This document shows positions 1 to 6,149 of a DNA stretch of 11,466 bases, piece after piece; positions within the stretch are counted from its first letter, which is position 1; every line of letters starts with the position of its first letter. The translations under genes were made by a program, and so were the position numbers. This stretch comes from Thermodesulfobacteriota bacterium. GTDB taxonomy: Bacteria > Desulfobacterota > RBG-13-43-22. A model generated the notes under the pieces. The model had not been told where the DNA came from. It did no database searches and saw only the letters and a list, made by a program, of their open reading frames with translations. The stretch is taken from assembly GCA_025454185.1 (NCBI GenBank), contig JALOOY010000009.1:1-11466 (forward strand). The letters run 5' to 3'.

Positions 1-364
1 TCGCATGGGAACGGGAGACCTTTTCGTCGTCCAAGACCACGTCATTGTACTTGGAACGGCCGATTTTTATTTCTTCCCGGCCCAGGTTGAAAACCTTTTG
101 ATTGGCCTGGCCGGAGACCACCTCGATGGTGGGCTGCACGGCGGGTTCTTCCTTCTTAAAATCCTTGAAGGGCTTGAAAGCCACCGTGGCCTGAGCGTCA
201 TCGAGCAGCGGCTTCTGCAGGCCCTCCGGGGAAGGGGTGGTCAAGGGCGGGGCGTAGGGCTGAAAGAGCTGCGTCTTTTCATCCAGGGGTTTCTGCCGGG
301 GAAGGGTGTTCGTTTCCCCCCCCCGGCGGGAAGAAGTTTGATCCAAATTATCTTGATCCTTCAT
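1..364 (-). CDS. FHA-domain protein, N-terminal part (runs off left edge)
   Basis: The first 121 residues of a minus-strand protein are visible; the rest lies beyond base 1. After a polar, Pro-rich and probably disordered leader (about residues 1-78), a forkhead-associated domain begins near residue 79. Its core is seen at residues 101-121: I-G-R-S-x-x-N-D-V-V-L-D-D-x-x-V-S-R-S-H-A, with the conserved GR, SR and H that bind phosphothreonine peptides. FHA proteins read Ser/Thr-kinase signals or serve as scaffolds in secretion and cell-envelope systems; which applies here cannot be told without the C-terminus. The ATG at 364 is preceded on the minus strand by AGAAGG about 6 bases upstream. There is no signal peptide, so the N-terminus is cytoplasmic. 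A run of nine C (316-324; G on the coding strand) lies in codons 14-17, where slippage would shift the frame. Confidence 0.85.
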   Translation of the reverse strand, partial: MKDQDNLDQTSSRRGGETNTLPRQKPLDEKTQLFQPYAPPLTTPSPEGLQKPLLDDAQATVAFKPFKDFKKEEPAVQPTIEVVSGQANQKVFNLGREEIKIGRSKYNDVVLDDEKVSRSHA

Positions 365-685
365 AAGTAACCTTCTGATCGGAGGAGATGAGCCCGAGCT
401 TTACGTTTAAGTTTTGGTGACCGGCCCAAGGGACGCCCCCGCTACGACTCCCTGGACCGGATGCGGTGCAGCGCGGGGCCGGGATGAGGGTGGAAGCGCC
501 GGAAGGCCCTGTCCGGGCGGGAGAGGAAAACATCTCCCGCCGGCCCCAAGCGGCCAAGGGTTTTGAAAAAATAATTCCCATCAAAAAAATAAAATTTTTT
601 GGGGGGGAATTGAAACCATGTTCTTATTTGCAGATTTTTACAGCCATTGGTCTGAGAATTTATCTCTACCATTGGCTGTAAAAAT
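365..685. other. Gene-free spacer between two minus-strand genes
   Basis: I see no convincing gene here; open frames on either strand have no start signal and no recognisable product. The spacer changes composition sharply: GC-rich up to about 560, then A/T tracts (around 564-600) followed by seven G. On the minus strand these read as C7, A6, T-rich runs downstream of the lipoprotein gene. A 7-bp inverted pair AATTCCC/GGGAATT flanks the A/T tract. The hairpin at 632-687 is listed separately. No convincing promoter for the FHA gene could be picked out. Confidence 0.6.
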
Positions 686-687
686 CT
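632..687. repeat. Long hairpin overlapping the lipoprotein stop codon
   Basis: Arms of 19 bases (632-650 and 669-687) are inverted copies with a single mismatch, around an 18-base loop. The right arm overlaps the TAG stop (686-688) of the minus-strand lipoprotein gene. No U-tract follows the stem on the minus strand, so it is not a textbook intrinsic terminator. It may act as an mRNA 3'-end stabiliser or a rho-assisted terminator (inference). Confidence 0.7.
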
Positions 688-1069
688 AATGGGTCTCTAT
701 GCCCACAACCTGGTTGTTCTGAAATTTGACCTCCACTTTCTGGGGGGTGTAATACTTGTATTCCGTCTGGGTGCCCTTCTGTTTTATTTCAGCCGGATTG
801 CCCATGATCTGCTTCACCTGGTCCACGGTCATGCCCATCTGAATCTGGCTGATGTTGCCGGCCGGTGCGGCCGGCTGAGTTCCCGGTGCCGCCGGGGCCG
901 TGGTGCCCGGTGCCGGGGCCGGAGCCGGAGCCGCGGGGGCCGCGGATTGCTGTGGAGGCGGTGGGGGAGGGGCCTGCTCACGACTGCAAGCCGGGCCCAG
1001 AACCAAGACCACCAGGAGGACCGCAACCCCCCACCATCCCACTAACTGCCTGTTTTGTTTGTTGTTCAT
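686..1069 (-). CDS. Small Pro/Ala-rich lipoprotein with BamE/SmpA-like domain
   Basis: This is a 127-residue predicted exported protein. Residues 1-27 form a signal segment (N-region with K and R, then a hydrophobic Val/Leu stretch) ending at Cys28 in the context L-G-P-A-C. That is a poor but possible lipobox, so a lipid anchor is likely but not certain. A proline/alanine linker (about 33-70) leads to a compact C-terminal domain: I-Q-M-G-M-T-x-D-Q-V-K-Q-I-M-G-N-P (75-92), then strands ending V-E-V-K-F-x-N-N-x-V-V-G-I-E. The G-M-T-x-x-x-V-x-x-x-x-G-x-P pattern is the signature of the SmpA/OmlA/BamE-like fold, found in outer-membrane assembly and other small envelope lipoproteins. Residue pairing with a true BAM complex is not shown. 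AAAGGAG lies about 8 bases before the ATG. It is transcribed on the same strand as the FHA gene but 321 bases away. Confidence 0.82.
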   Translation of the reverse strand: MNNKQNRQLVGWWGVAVLLVVLVLGPACSREQAPPPPPPQQSAAPAAPAPAPAPGTTAPAAPGTQPAAPAGNISQIQMGMTVDQVKQIMGNPAEIKQKGTQTEYKYYTPQKVEVKFQNNQVVGIETH

Positions 1070-1148
1070 CAGCGACTCCTTTCTATTTTTGGTTTATGGA
1101 GGCCAAACAGGAAATCGACAGCCTCCTCCGGTAAGATAACCTTTGGAG

Positions 1149-1176
1149 TATATATAACAATTGCGAATAAATTCAA
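1149..1176 (-). promoter_or_regulatory. Candidate sigma-70 promoter for the BamE-like lipoprotein
   Basis: Reading the minus strand, TTGAAT (1176-1171) is followed after 16 bases by TATATA (1154-1149). It sits in an AT-rich island within the divergent spacer 1070-1288, about 80 bases upstream of the lipoprotein start. The match is reasonable, but no transcript start is known. Confidence 0.4.
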
Positions 1177-1288
1177 TAAAATTTTGTTGCCTGGCGGCGC
1201 GATTTTTGGAAGGGAGGGAATGGACACCAACACGTGGCAGCGTTTCTAAATACTTGACAAGTGTGCCGCCCGTGTGAAAAATTTCCCC

Positions 1289-2245
1289 ATGCCGTATTAT
1301 AACCCGATCGCTTCCGGTAAACCCGTTTTCCAGGAGGGCAGGCCTCGTTCCTGCACATTTTTCCTGCCGGCCTTCCGCCGCTACGACCCCACTTTTTTCC
1401 AGGGAAAAGGGACCTGCGGGACCGTGGCGGTTTCCGTTACCGGTCCGGAATGCCGGCTCCGCTGCAAGCACTGCGGGGGGCGGATCCTGGAGAATATGCG
1501 ACCGGCGGTCACCCCCGAGGCCCTCTGGCAGGAGGCCCGGCAACTGCAGGCGCGGGGTCGCCAAAGCCTGCTGGTCAGCGGGGGGGCGCGTCGGGACGGG
1601 ACAGTCCCCCTCGAGCCCTTTCTGCCCGTGTTGAAGACAATCCGTTCGGAAATGGGGCTGAAAATTCTGGTCCACACCGGCCTGGTCACCCCCGCCCTGG
1701 CCGATGGACTGGCTGCGGCCGGGATCGACGCGGCCCTGCTGGACGTGATCGGCCACGAGGAGACGATCCGCCAGGTCTATCACCTGCCCCTTTCCGTAAA
1801 AGATTACGAGGCTTCGCTGCGGCATTTGACCGAACGAAACATTCCCGTCGCCCCCCACGTGGTCCTGGGGCTCCATTTCGGCCGGTTCCTGGGTGAGGAA
1901 CGGGCACTGGAAATGATCGGGAAATACCCTGTGAAAACGGTCGTTCTGGTCGGATTCCGGCCCATCGCCGGGACCGCTCTGGCCGGCTGCCTACCGCCGG
2001 CGCCGGAGGAATTCGGGGCCTTCTTCCAGAAGGCCCGCCGCCTCTTTCCGCGAATCCCGGTGGTCCTGGGCTGTGAGAGGCCCCTGGGTGCCCATCGCCG
2101 GGAAACGGAACGATTGGCCCTGGAGGCCGGTCTGGACGGTATGGCCTTCCCCCTGGAAAAAACCCTGGCCCGGGCAGCGGCCTTGAACCTGCACATAGGT
2201 TTTCAAGAAGACTGCTGCGCCCTGATCGCCCCATGTGGCGCGTGA
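1289..2245 (+). CDS. lipS1: Radical SAM protein, LipS1-like lipoyl synthase subunit
   Basis: This is a 318-residue radical SAM enzyme. The SAM-cluster motif C-x3-C-x2-C is Cys55, Cys59 and Cys62 (C-R-L-R-C-K-H-C). A TIM-barrel follows, with V-S-G-G (96-99) as the SAM-binding glycine motif. Late cysteines at 262 (G-C-E-R-P-L-G), 309 and 310 could hold a second iron-sulfur cluster. LipS1 and LipS2 of Thermococcus, once annotated biotin synthases, each carry two [4Fe-4S] clusters and jointly make lipoyl groups; LipS1 adds the second sulfur at C6. The assignment rests on family resemblance and on the neighbouring lipoate ligase; which radical SAM gene is LipS1 and which LipS2 is my inference. No clear Shine-Dalgarno precedes either ATG 1289 or the in-frame GTG 1274; ATG was preferred. 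A TTGACA sits at 1254-1259 without a good -10. The 3' end overlaps the ligase gene by 13 bases, implying translational coupling. Confidence 0.75.
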   Translation: MPYYNPIASGKPVFQEGRPRSCTFFLPAFRRYDPTFFQGKGTCGTVAVSVTGPECRLRCKHCGGRILENMRPAVTPEALWQEARQLQARGRQSLLVSGGARRDGTVPLEPFLPVLKTIRSEMGLKILVHTGLVTPALADGLAAAGIDAALLDVIGHEETIRQVYHLPLSVKDYEASLRHLTERNIPVAPHVVLGLHFGRFLGEERALEMIGKYPVKTVVLVGFRPIAGTALAGCLPPAPEEFGAFFQKARRLFPRIPVVLGCERPLGAHRRETERLALEAGLDGMAFPLEKTLARAAALNLHIGFQEDCCALIAPCGA

Positions 2246-3813
2246 TCGATACGGGCCTGTTGAGCGGGGCGGAAAACATGGCCTGGGACGAGGCCCTGCT
2301 GGCGGCCCGCTGCCGGGGGCTCATTCCGGACACCCTGCGCTATCTGCGCTTCACCCCCCCCGTGGCCCTGGTCGGCTATCACCAGGCCGTGGCGGAGGAG
2401 ATTCGGGTCGACTATTGCCGGGCCAACGGGATTGCCGTCAATCGCCGGGTGACCGGGGGAGGGGCCATCTATTTTGACCAAGGCCAACTGGGCTGGGAGC
2501 TGATCTGCGCCCGGGAAGCCCTGCCCGGCGGACCGGACCTGGCCGGGATCACCCGGAAGGTCTGTGAGGCGGCCGCCCGGGGGCTGCGGTCCCTGGGGCT
2601 GGAGGCTGAGTTCCGCCCCCGAAACGATATCGAAGTGGACGGCCGCAAGATCTCCGGCACCGGCGCCGTCCTGGAGGAAGGCTGCCTGCTCTTTCAGGGC
2701 ACGCTGCTCATCGACTTCCATCTGGAACACCTGATCAAGGCCCTGCGGGTTCCTACGGAGAAGCTGCAAGCCCGGGAATTGTCTTCAGCCCGGGAGCGGG
2801 TGACCAGTCTAAAAGAACAACTGGGGCAGGTCCCTCCCCTGGAACGGGTGAAGGAGGCCCTCGAAAGGGGCTTCCGGGAAGGACTGGGTCTGCAGACAGC
2901 GCCGGGCCGCATCGGTCCGGCCGAAAAGGACCTTTTTCGAAAGATCCTGCCCCGGCGCCGGTCCCGGGAGTGGATCGAAGGCCGCCGGCGGCCCCTCCGG
3001 CCCCAGGAGCTGCTCCGCTCCATACACAAGGAGGAAGGAGGGCTGATCCGTACGGCGGTCAAGGTGGACCGGAAGCGGGGGCGGGTGCAGGACATCCTGA
3101 TCACGGGCGACTTTTTCATGTACCCCAGGCGGGCGCTGTACGATCTGGAAACCGGCTTGAAAGGCCGATCCCTAACGGACCTGCCGGGGATCATCGCCGC
3201 CTTCTTTCAGGAGCGGGAGGTGGATCTTTTCGGCCTCCGGCCTCGGGATTTCATCCGGTCCGTTGCTCTGGCCCTGGACAAGCTGTCCTTTCCCGATCTC
3301 GGCTTCACCCTGGAAGAGGCGGATCACCTGACCGTCTTCCACGGAGCCCTGCCGGAAATCCTGGCCGGCAGCGATCTGTTGCTTTTGCCCTACTGCGCCA
3401 AGAGCCCGGACTGCGGGTACCGCTTTCGGCAGGGCTGCGATCAGTGCGGGGCCTGTTCCATCGGCGAGGCCTACGCCCTGGCCGGGGTCCAGGGCCTGCG
3501 GGTCAAGACCATCCAGAATTACGAGCACCTGGTGGAGGAACTGACCCTCGAAAAAAAGGCCGGAACCCGGGCCTATATCGGCTGCTGTTGCGACGCCTTT
3601 CAACTGAAAAGGCAGGAGGCCTTCAAAACGGCCCGCCTGCCGGGGTTGCTGGTCGACATCGAAAACACCACCTGTTATGAATTGAAACAGGAAGCGCAGG
3701 CCTACCAGGGCTCCTTCGAAAACCAGACCCATTTGCGGCTGGGTCTGCTGCGGAAAGTCCTGGAGGTTCGGAGCCGGCTATGGCTGGCCCCCGCCGGACC
3801 CGGGCGGGAGTGA
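2233..3813 (+). CDS. Lipoate-protein ligase fused to a DUF116 domain (sLpl(AB)-like)
   Basis: This 526-residue protein has three parts. Residues 1-245 form a lipoate/octanoate-protein ligase domain of the LplA class: R-R-V-T-G-G-G-A-I-Y-F at 71-81, N-D-I-x-V-D-G-R-K-I-S-G-T-G at 131-144 with the expected catalytic Lys139, and R-V-T-S-L at 189-193. Residues about 260-325 resemble the ligase accessory (LplB-type) domain, with G-G-L-I-R-T (269-274) and T-G-D-F-F (291-295). Residues about 380-510 match DUF116, rich in cysteine: 388, 394, 402, 405, 408, 451-453 and 481, a probable metal or iron-sulfur site. The ligase should attach octanoate or lipoate to the lysine of a carrier protein, giving the substrate for the two radical SAM proteins encoded on either side. 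DUF116 has no established function that I know of. The ATG lies inside the end of the upstream gene. The next gene starts 7 bases after the stop. Confidence 0.85.
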   Translation: MWRVIDTGLLSGAENMAWDEALLAARCRGLIPDTLRYLRFTPPVALVGYHQAVAEEIRVDYCRANGIAVNRRVTGGGAIYFDQGQLGWELICAREALPGGPDLAGITRKVCEAAARGLRSLGLEAEFRPRNDIEVDGRKISGTGAVLEEGCLLFQGTLLIDFHLEHLIKALRVPTEKLQARELSSARERVTSLKEQLGQVPPLERVKEALERGFREGLGLQTAPGRIGPAEKDLFRKILPRRRSREWIEGRRRPLRPQELLRSIHKEEGGLIRTAVKVDRKRGRVQDILITGDFFMYPRRALYDLETGLKGRSLTDLPGIIAAFFQEREVDLFGLRPRDFIRSVALALDKLSFPDLGFTLEEADHLTVFHGALPEILAGSDLLLLPYCAKSPDCGYRFRQGCDQCGACSIGEAYALAGVQGLRVKTIQNYEHLVEELTLEKKAGTRAYIGCCCDAFQLKRQEAFKTARLPGLLVDIENTTCYELKQEAQAYQGSFENQTHLRLGLLRKVLEVRSRLWLAPAGPGRE

Positions 3814-3820
3814 GGCGGGA

Positions 3821-4882
3821 TTGAGCGATCTACTGACCTGTGACGTGCTGGTGGTGGGCGCCGGGCCGGCGGGCAGCCTGGCGGCCCGGACAGCGGCCTG
3901 CCGGGGTGTAACGGTGTTGCTGGCCGAACGGCGGCAGCAGGTCGGTGTCCCGGTGCGCTGCGCCGAATTCGTGCCCCTGCCCGTGAGGAAGTACATCGAC
4001 CTGACCGATCCGGCCCTGGTAGCCCAGGGGGTCAAGGCCATGCGCACCTTTATTGCGGGAGCCCCGGGGCGGGAAAGCCTTTTCCCCGGGGCCATGATCC
4101 GGCGGGAGCGGTTCGACCAGGAACTGGCCCGTCAGGCCGCGGCGGCCGGGGCCAAACTGCGCACCGGCCTGCAGGTATATGGGCGGACCCCGGAAGGGGT
4201 CCGGGCCCGGGCCGCCGGCCGGGAGGTCTTCATCCGCTGCCGGGTCATTGTCGGGGCCGACGGTCCCTCCTCCCAGGTGGGGCGCTGGATGGGCCAAAAT
4301 CCGGGTCCCTGCCTGGCGGCGGCCCAGGTCTCTTGCGAGCTGACCGCGCCCCTGGATCATACCCGGGTGTATTTTCAGCCGGACATTTTCGGCGGGTACG
4401 GTTGGGTTTTTCCCAAAGGAGGCCGGGCCAATGTGGGGGTGGGGCTGACCGCCGGCCGGTCCCGGGACGTGGGGAAAAGCCTGGCCGGATTTTGGAGGCA
4501 GCGGCTGGAAGAAGGTTTGGTCCAAGGCCCGGCCCGGCCTGCCGGCGGCGGACTGGTGCCGGTGGGGGGCTTGAGGGATCTCTGGCAGGGAGATATGATT
4601 TTGGCCGGCGATGCGGCGGGGACCTGTCAGCCCATCAGCGGTGCCGGCGTGGGGAATGCCCTCATTTCCGGGGAACTGGCCGGCGCCGCTGCCGCGGCGG
4701 CCGTCCGTCAAGGGAGCCGCGCGCCCCTGGAAGGCTATCGGGAGGAGCTGCGGGCCTTGCTGGGGCCTTCCCTGTCCAGGGCGGCCGCCAAGCGGGAGGG
4801 AATGCTCCGGGACTGGAACGGCGGGGATTTTAACCGGTTGATCAAAAGAAACTGGATCGCTTTCAAGGAGTATTTTCGTTGA
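3821..4882 (+). CDS. lipT: FAD-dependent oxidoreductase, geranylgeranyl reductase family (LipT-like)
   Basis: This is a 353-residue flavoprotein. The N-terminal FAD Rossmann motif G-A-G-P-A-G is at 13-18, followed by an acidic strand end (A-E-R, 35-37). The family's V-P-V-R-C-A-E-F is at 43-50 with Cys47. G-A-D-G-P-S-S (145-151) and G-D-A-A-G-T (263-268) are the two further FAD-contact motifs, the latter followed by the P-I-S-G-A-G-V-G-N-A stretch. There is no transmembrane segment. Proteins of this family (geranylgeranyl reductase-like) occur as LipT in bacterial sLpl(AB)-LipS1/S2 loci, where a role in supplying electrons to the radical SAM enzymes has been considered; the role here is inferred from context. 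The likely start is TTG at 3821, with GAGG 5 bases upstream (3812-3815) overlapping the previous stop codon. No in-frame ATG occurs before the Rossmann motif, which supports TTG. Confidence 0.82.
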   Translation: MSDLLTCDVLVVGAGPAGSLAARTAACRGVTVLLAERRQQVGVPVRCAEFVPLPVRKYIDLTDPALVAQGVKAMRTFIAGAPGRESLFPGAMIRRERFDQELARQAAAAGAKLRTGLQVYGRTPEGVRARAAGREVFIRCRVIVGADGPSSQVGRWMGQNPGPCLAAAQVSCELTAPLDHTRVYFQPDIFGGYGWVFPKGGRANVGVGLTAGRSRDVGKSLAGFWRQRLEEGLVQGPARPAGGGLVPVGGLRDLWQGDMILAGDAAGTCQPISGAGVGNALISGELAGAAAAAAVRQGSRAPLEGYREELRALLGPSLSRAAAKREGMLRDWNGGDFNRLIKRNWIAFKEYFR

Positions 4883-4898
4883 TAAAGGAAGGGGAAAC

Positions 4899-4946
4899 AT
4901 GAGCCTTAACGACTCTGCGAAATACCGTCGAGACAGATGTCCTTGA
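4899..4946 (+). CDS. Possible 15-codon leader or remnant ORF
   Basis: An ATG at 4899 follows a strong purine-rich ribosome site (AAGGAAGGGGA, 3-4 bases spacing), and the frame stops after 15 codons (MSLNDSAKYRRDRCP). It may be the broken start of a lost gene between the two halves of the lipoate locus, a leader peptide, or chance. I do not recognise it. Confidence 0.2.
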   Translation: MSLNDSAKYRRDRCP

Positions 4947-4963
4947 AAGCTCTTTTGTTTTTC

Positions 4964-5041
4964 GTAGGGAGGGGGTTTATCCCCCTCCGCCATTAGCTGC
5001 CCGGGGAATCCCAGTCGGGCAAGGATTAACCCCACCCCTAC
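4964..5041. repeat. Imperfect palindromic intergenic element
   Basis: The ends GTAGGGAGGGG and CCCCACCCCTAC pair with mismatches. Nested inside are a tight hairpin (GGAGGGGG, loop TTTAT, then CCCCCTCC) and a second stem GCCCG/CGGGC around 4999-5020. The layout, a G-rich start and C-rich end with internal stems, resembles dispersed intergenic repeats of environmental bacteria. The RNA would fold strongly and may attenuate transcription between lipT and lipS2. Confidence 0.6.
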
Positions 5042-5045
5042 ATCC

Positions 5046-5066
5046 ATATTCGATGTTCGATGTTCA
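5046..5066. repeat. Three heptads of an ATGTTNN repeat
   Basis: Three consecutive 7-base units (ATATTCG, ATGTTCG, ATGTTCA) match the longer heptad array at 9942-9990. They lie just before a T8 run and the ribosome site of the lipS2-like gene. Confidence 0.55.
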
Positions 5067-5093
5067 TTTTTTTTGATAGGAGTTTATGGACGG

Positions 5094-6149
5094 ATGACCA
5101 CCATGAAAAACCAGCCTGGGCCAGGACCGAGCAGCCCGGATTATCTCCAGATGAGCCTGGCGGCGGCCATGACCTTGAATCTGAAAGAAGGCCTGTTTTT
5201 CCGCAACGCCCGACTGTATTGCCTGAACCTGCTCTTGACCTATCCGGGAGGATGTATGGGCAACTGTTCCTATTGCGGTCTTCAGAAATCCCGGGACGGG
5301 GCCTTTGCGGAAAAAAGTTTCATCCGCGTGAGCTGGCCCACGTACGATCTGGAGACCATCATCGAAAAGACGCTGGAAAACCGGCACAAGCTGCACCGGA
5401 TTTGTCTCTCCATGATCACCCATCCCCGGGCCCTAGAAGACACGCTGGCCCTGATCCGCCGCTTCCGGGAGGACGTGGGCCTGCCGATTTCGGTGCTCAT
5501 GAACCCCACCAGCATGACGGCCGCGGACGTGGCCGCCCTGCGGCAGGCTGGGGCCCAGATGGCGGCCGTGGCCCTGGACCTGGCCGGGGAAGACCTCTTC
5601 GACCGTCACCGCGGGGCCGGGGCCCGGGGGCCGCACCGCTTCGCCCACTACTGGACCATGCTCGCGGAGACGGCCGCCGTCTTCGGCCGGAACAAGGCCG
5701 GCTGCCACCTGATCTGCGGCCTGGGGGAGCGGGAGGAGGAATTGGTCCAGCGCATACAGGCCGTACGTGATCTGGGGGCCCGGACCCATCTTTTTTCCTT
5801 TTATCCGGAGAAGGGCTCCCGGCTGGCCCAGGACCTTCCCTGTCCGGCGGGTCAGTACCGCCGGGTCCAGTTGGCCCGCTTCCTCATCGACAACGATCTG
5901 TCCCATTTCCCGAACATGGCCTTCGATGCGCGGGGGCGCATCACGGATTTCGGGTTGCCTCCAGAAGACCTGGCGCGCTGGATCGATTCCGGCCGGCCCT
6001 TCATGACCAGCGGCTGCCCCGGCGGGGGCCTGGAGACCGCCTGCAACCGCCCCTTCGGAGACGGGCCGCCCAGCGATATTCGCAGTTATCCTTTTCCCCT
6101 GGAGGCCGGGGACGTGGCGCGGGTCCGGGAGCAGTTGGGAAACGGTTAG
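5094..6149 (+). CDS. lipS2: Radical SAM protein, LipS2-like lipoyl synthase subunit
   Basis: This is a 351-residue radical SAM enzyme, formerly the kind annotated as biotin synthase-like. The C-x3-C-x2-C cluster motif is Cys54, Cys58 and Cys61 (C-M-G-N-C-S-Y-C), after a strand L-N-L-L-L-T-Y-P. A C-terminal block T-S-G-C-P (305-309) and C-N-R-P (317-320), then D-I-R-S-Y-P-F, gives Cys308 and Cys317 as likely ligands of an auxiliary cluster, with Arg330 nearby (a Ser/Arg ligand is used in some sulfur-inserting enzymes). In the LipS1/LipS2 system, LipS2 adds the first sulfur at C8 of the octanoyl group; the S1/S2 labels here are inferred. The start chosen is ATG 5094, with TAGGAG 11 bases upstream; TTG 5073 and ATG 5103 are in-frame alternatives. 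The stop TAG is immediately followed by the ATG of the kinase gene. Confidence 0.75.
   Translation: MTTMKNQPGPGPSSPDYLQMSLAAAMTLNLKEGLFFRNARLYCLNLLLTYPGGCMGNCSYCGLQKSRDGAFAEKSFIRVSWPTYDLETIIEKTLENRHKLHRICLSMITHPRALEDTLALIRRFREDVGLPISVLMNPTSMTAADVAALRQAGAQMAAVALDLAGEDLFDRHRGAGARGPHRFAHYWTMLAETAAVFGRNKAGCHLICGLGEREEELVQRIQAVRDLGARTHLFSFYPEKGSRLAQDLPCPAGQYRRVQLARFLIDNDLSHFPNMAFDARGRITDFGLPPEDLARWIDSGRPFMTSGCPGGGLETACNRPFGDGPPSDIRSYPFPLEAGDVARVREQLGNG

Noticed and set aside
466..681. Short plus-strand frame in the spacer between the FHA and lipoprotein genes
   Set aside because: It crosses A/T tracts and the hairpin, has no ribosome site and reads as low-complexity protein.
1254..1301. TTGACA at 1254-1259 with TATTAT at 1295-1300 as the promoter of the lipS1-like gene
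   Set aside because: The spacing is 35 bases, far from 16-18, and the second box lies inside the coding region; only the -35-like box is notable.
3830..5047. 405-codon minus-strand open frame opposite the LipT-like gene
   Set aside because: Its translation is Pro/Gly/Arg-rich with no recognisable motif, while the plus strand carries intact FAD motifs.
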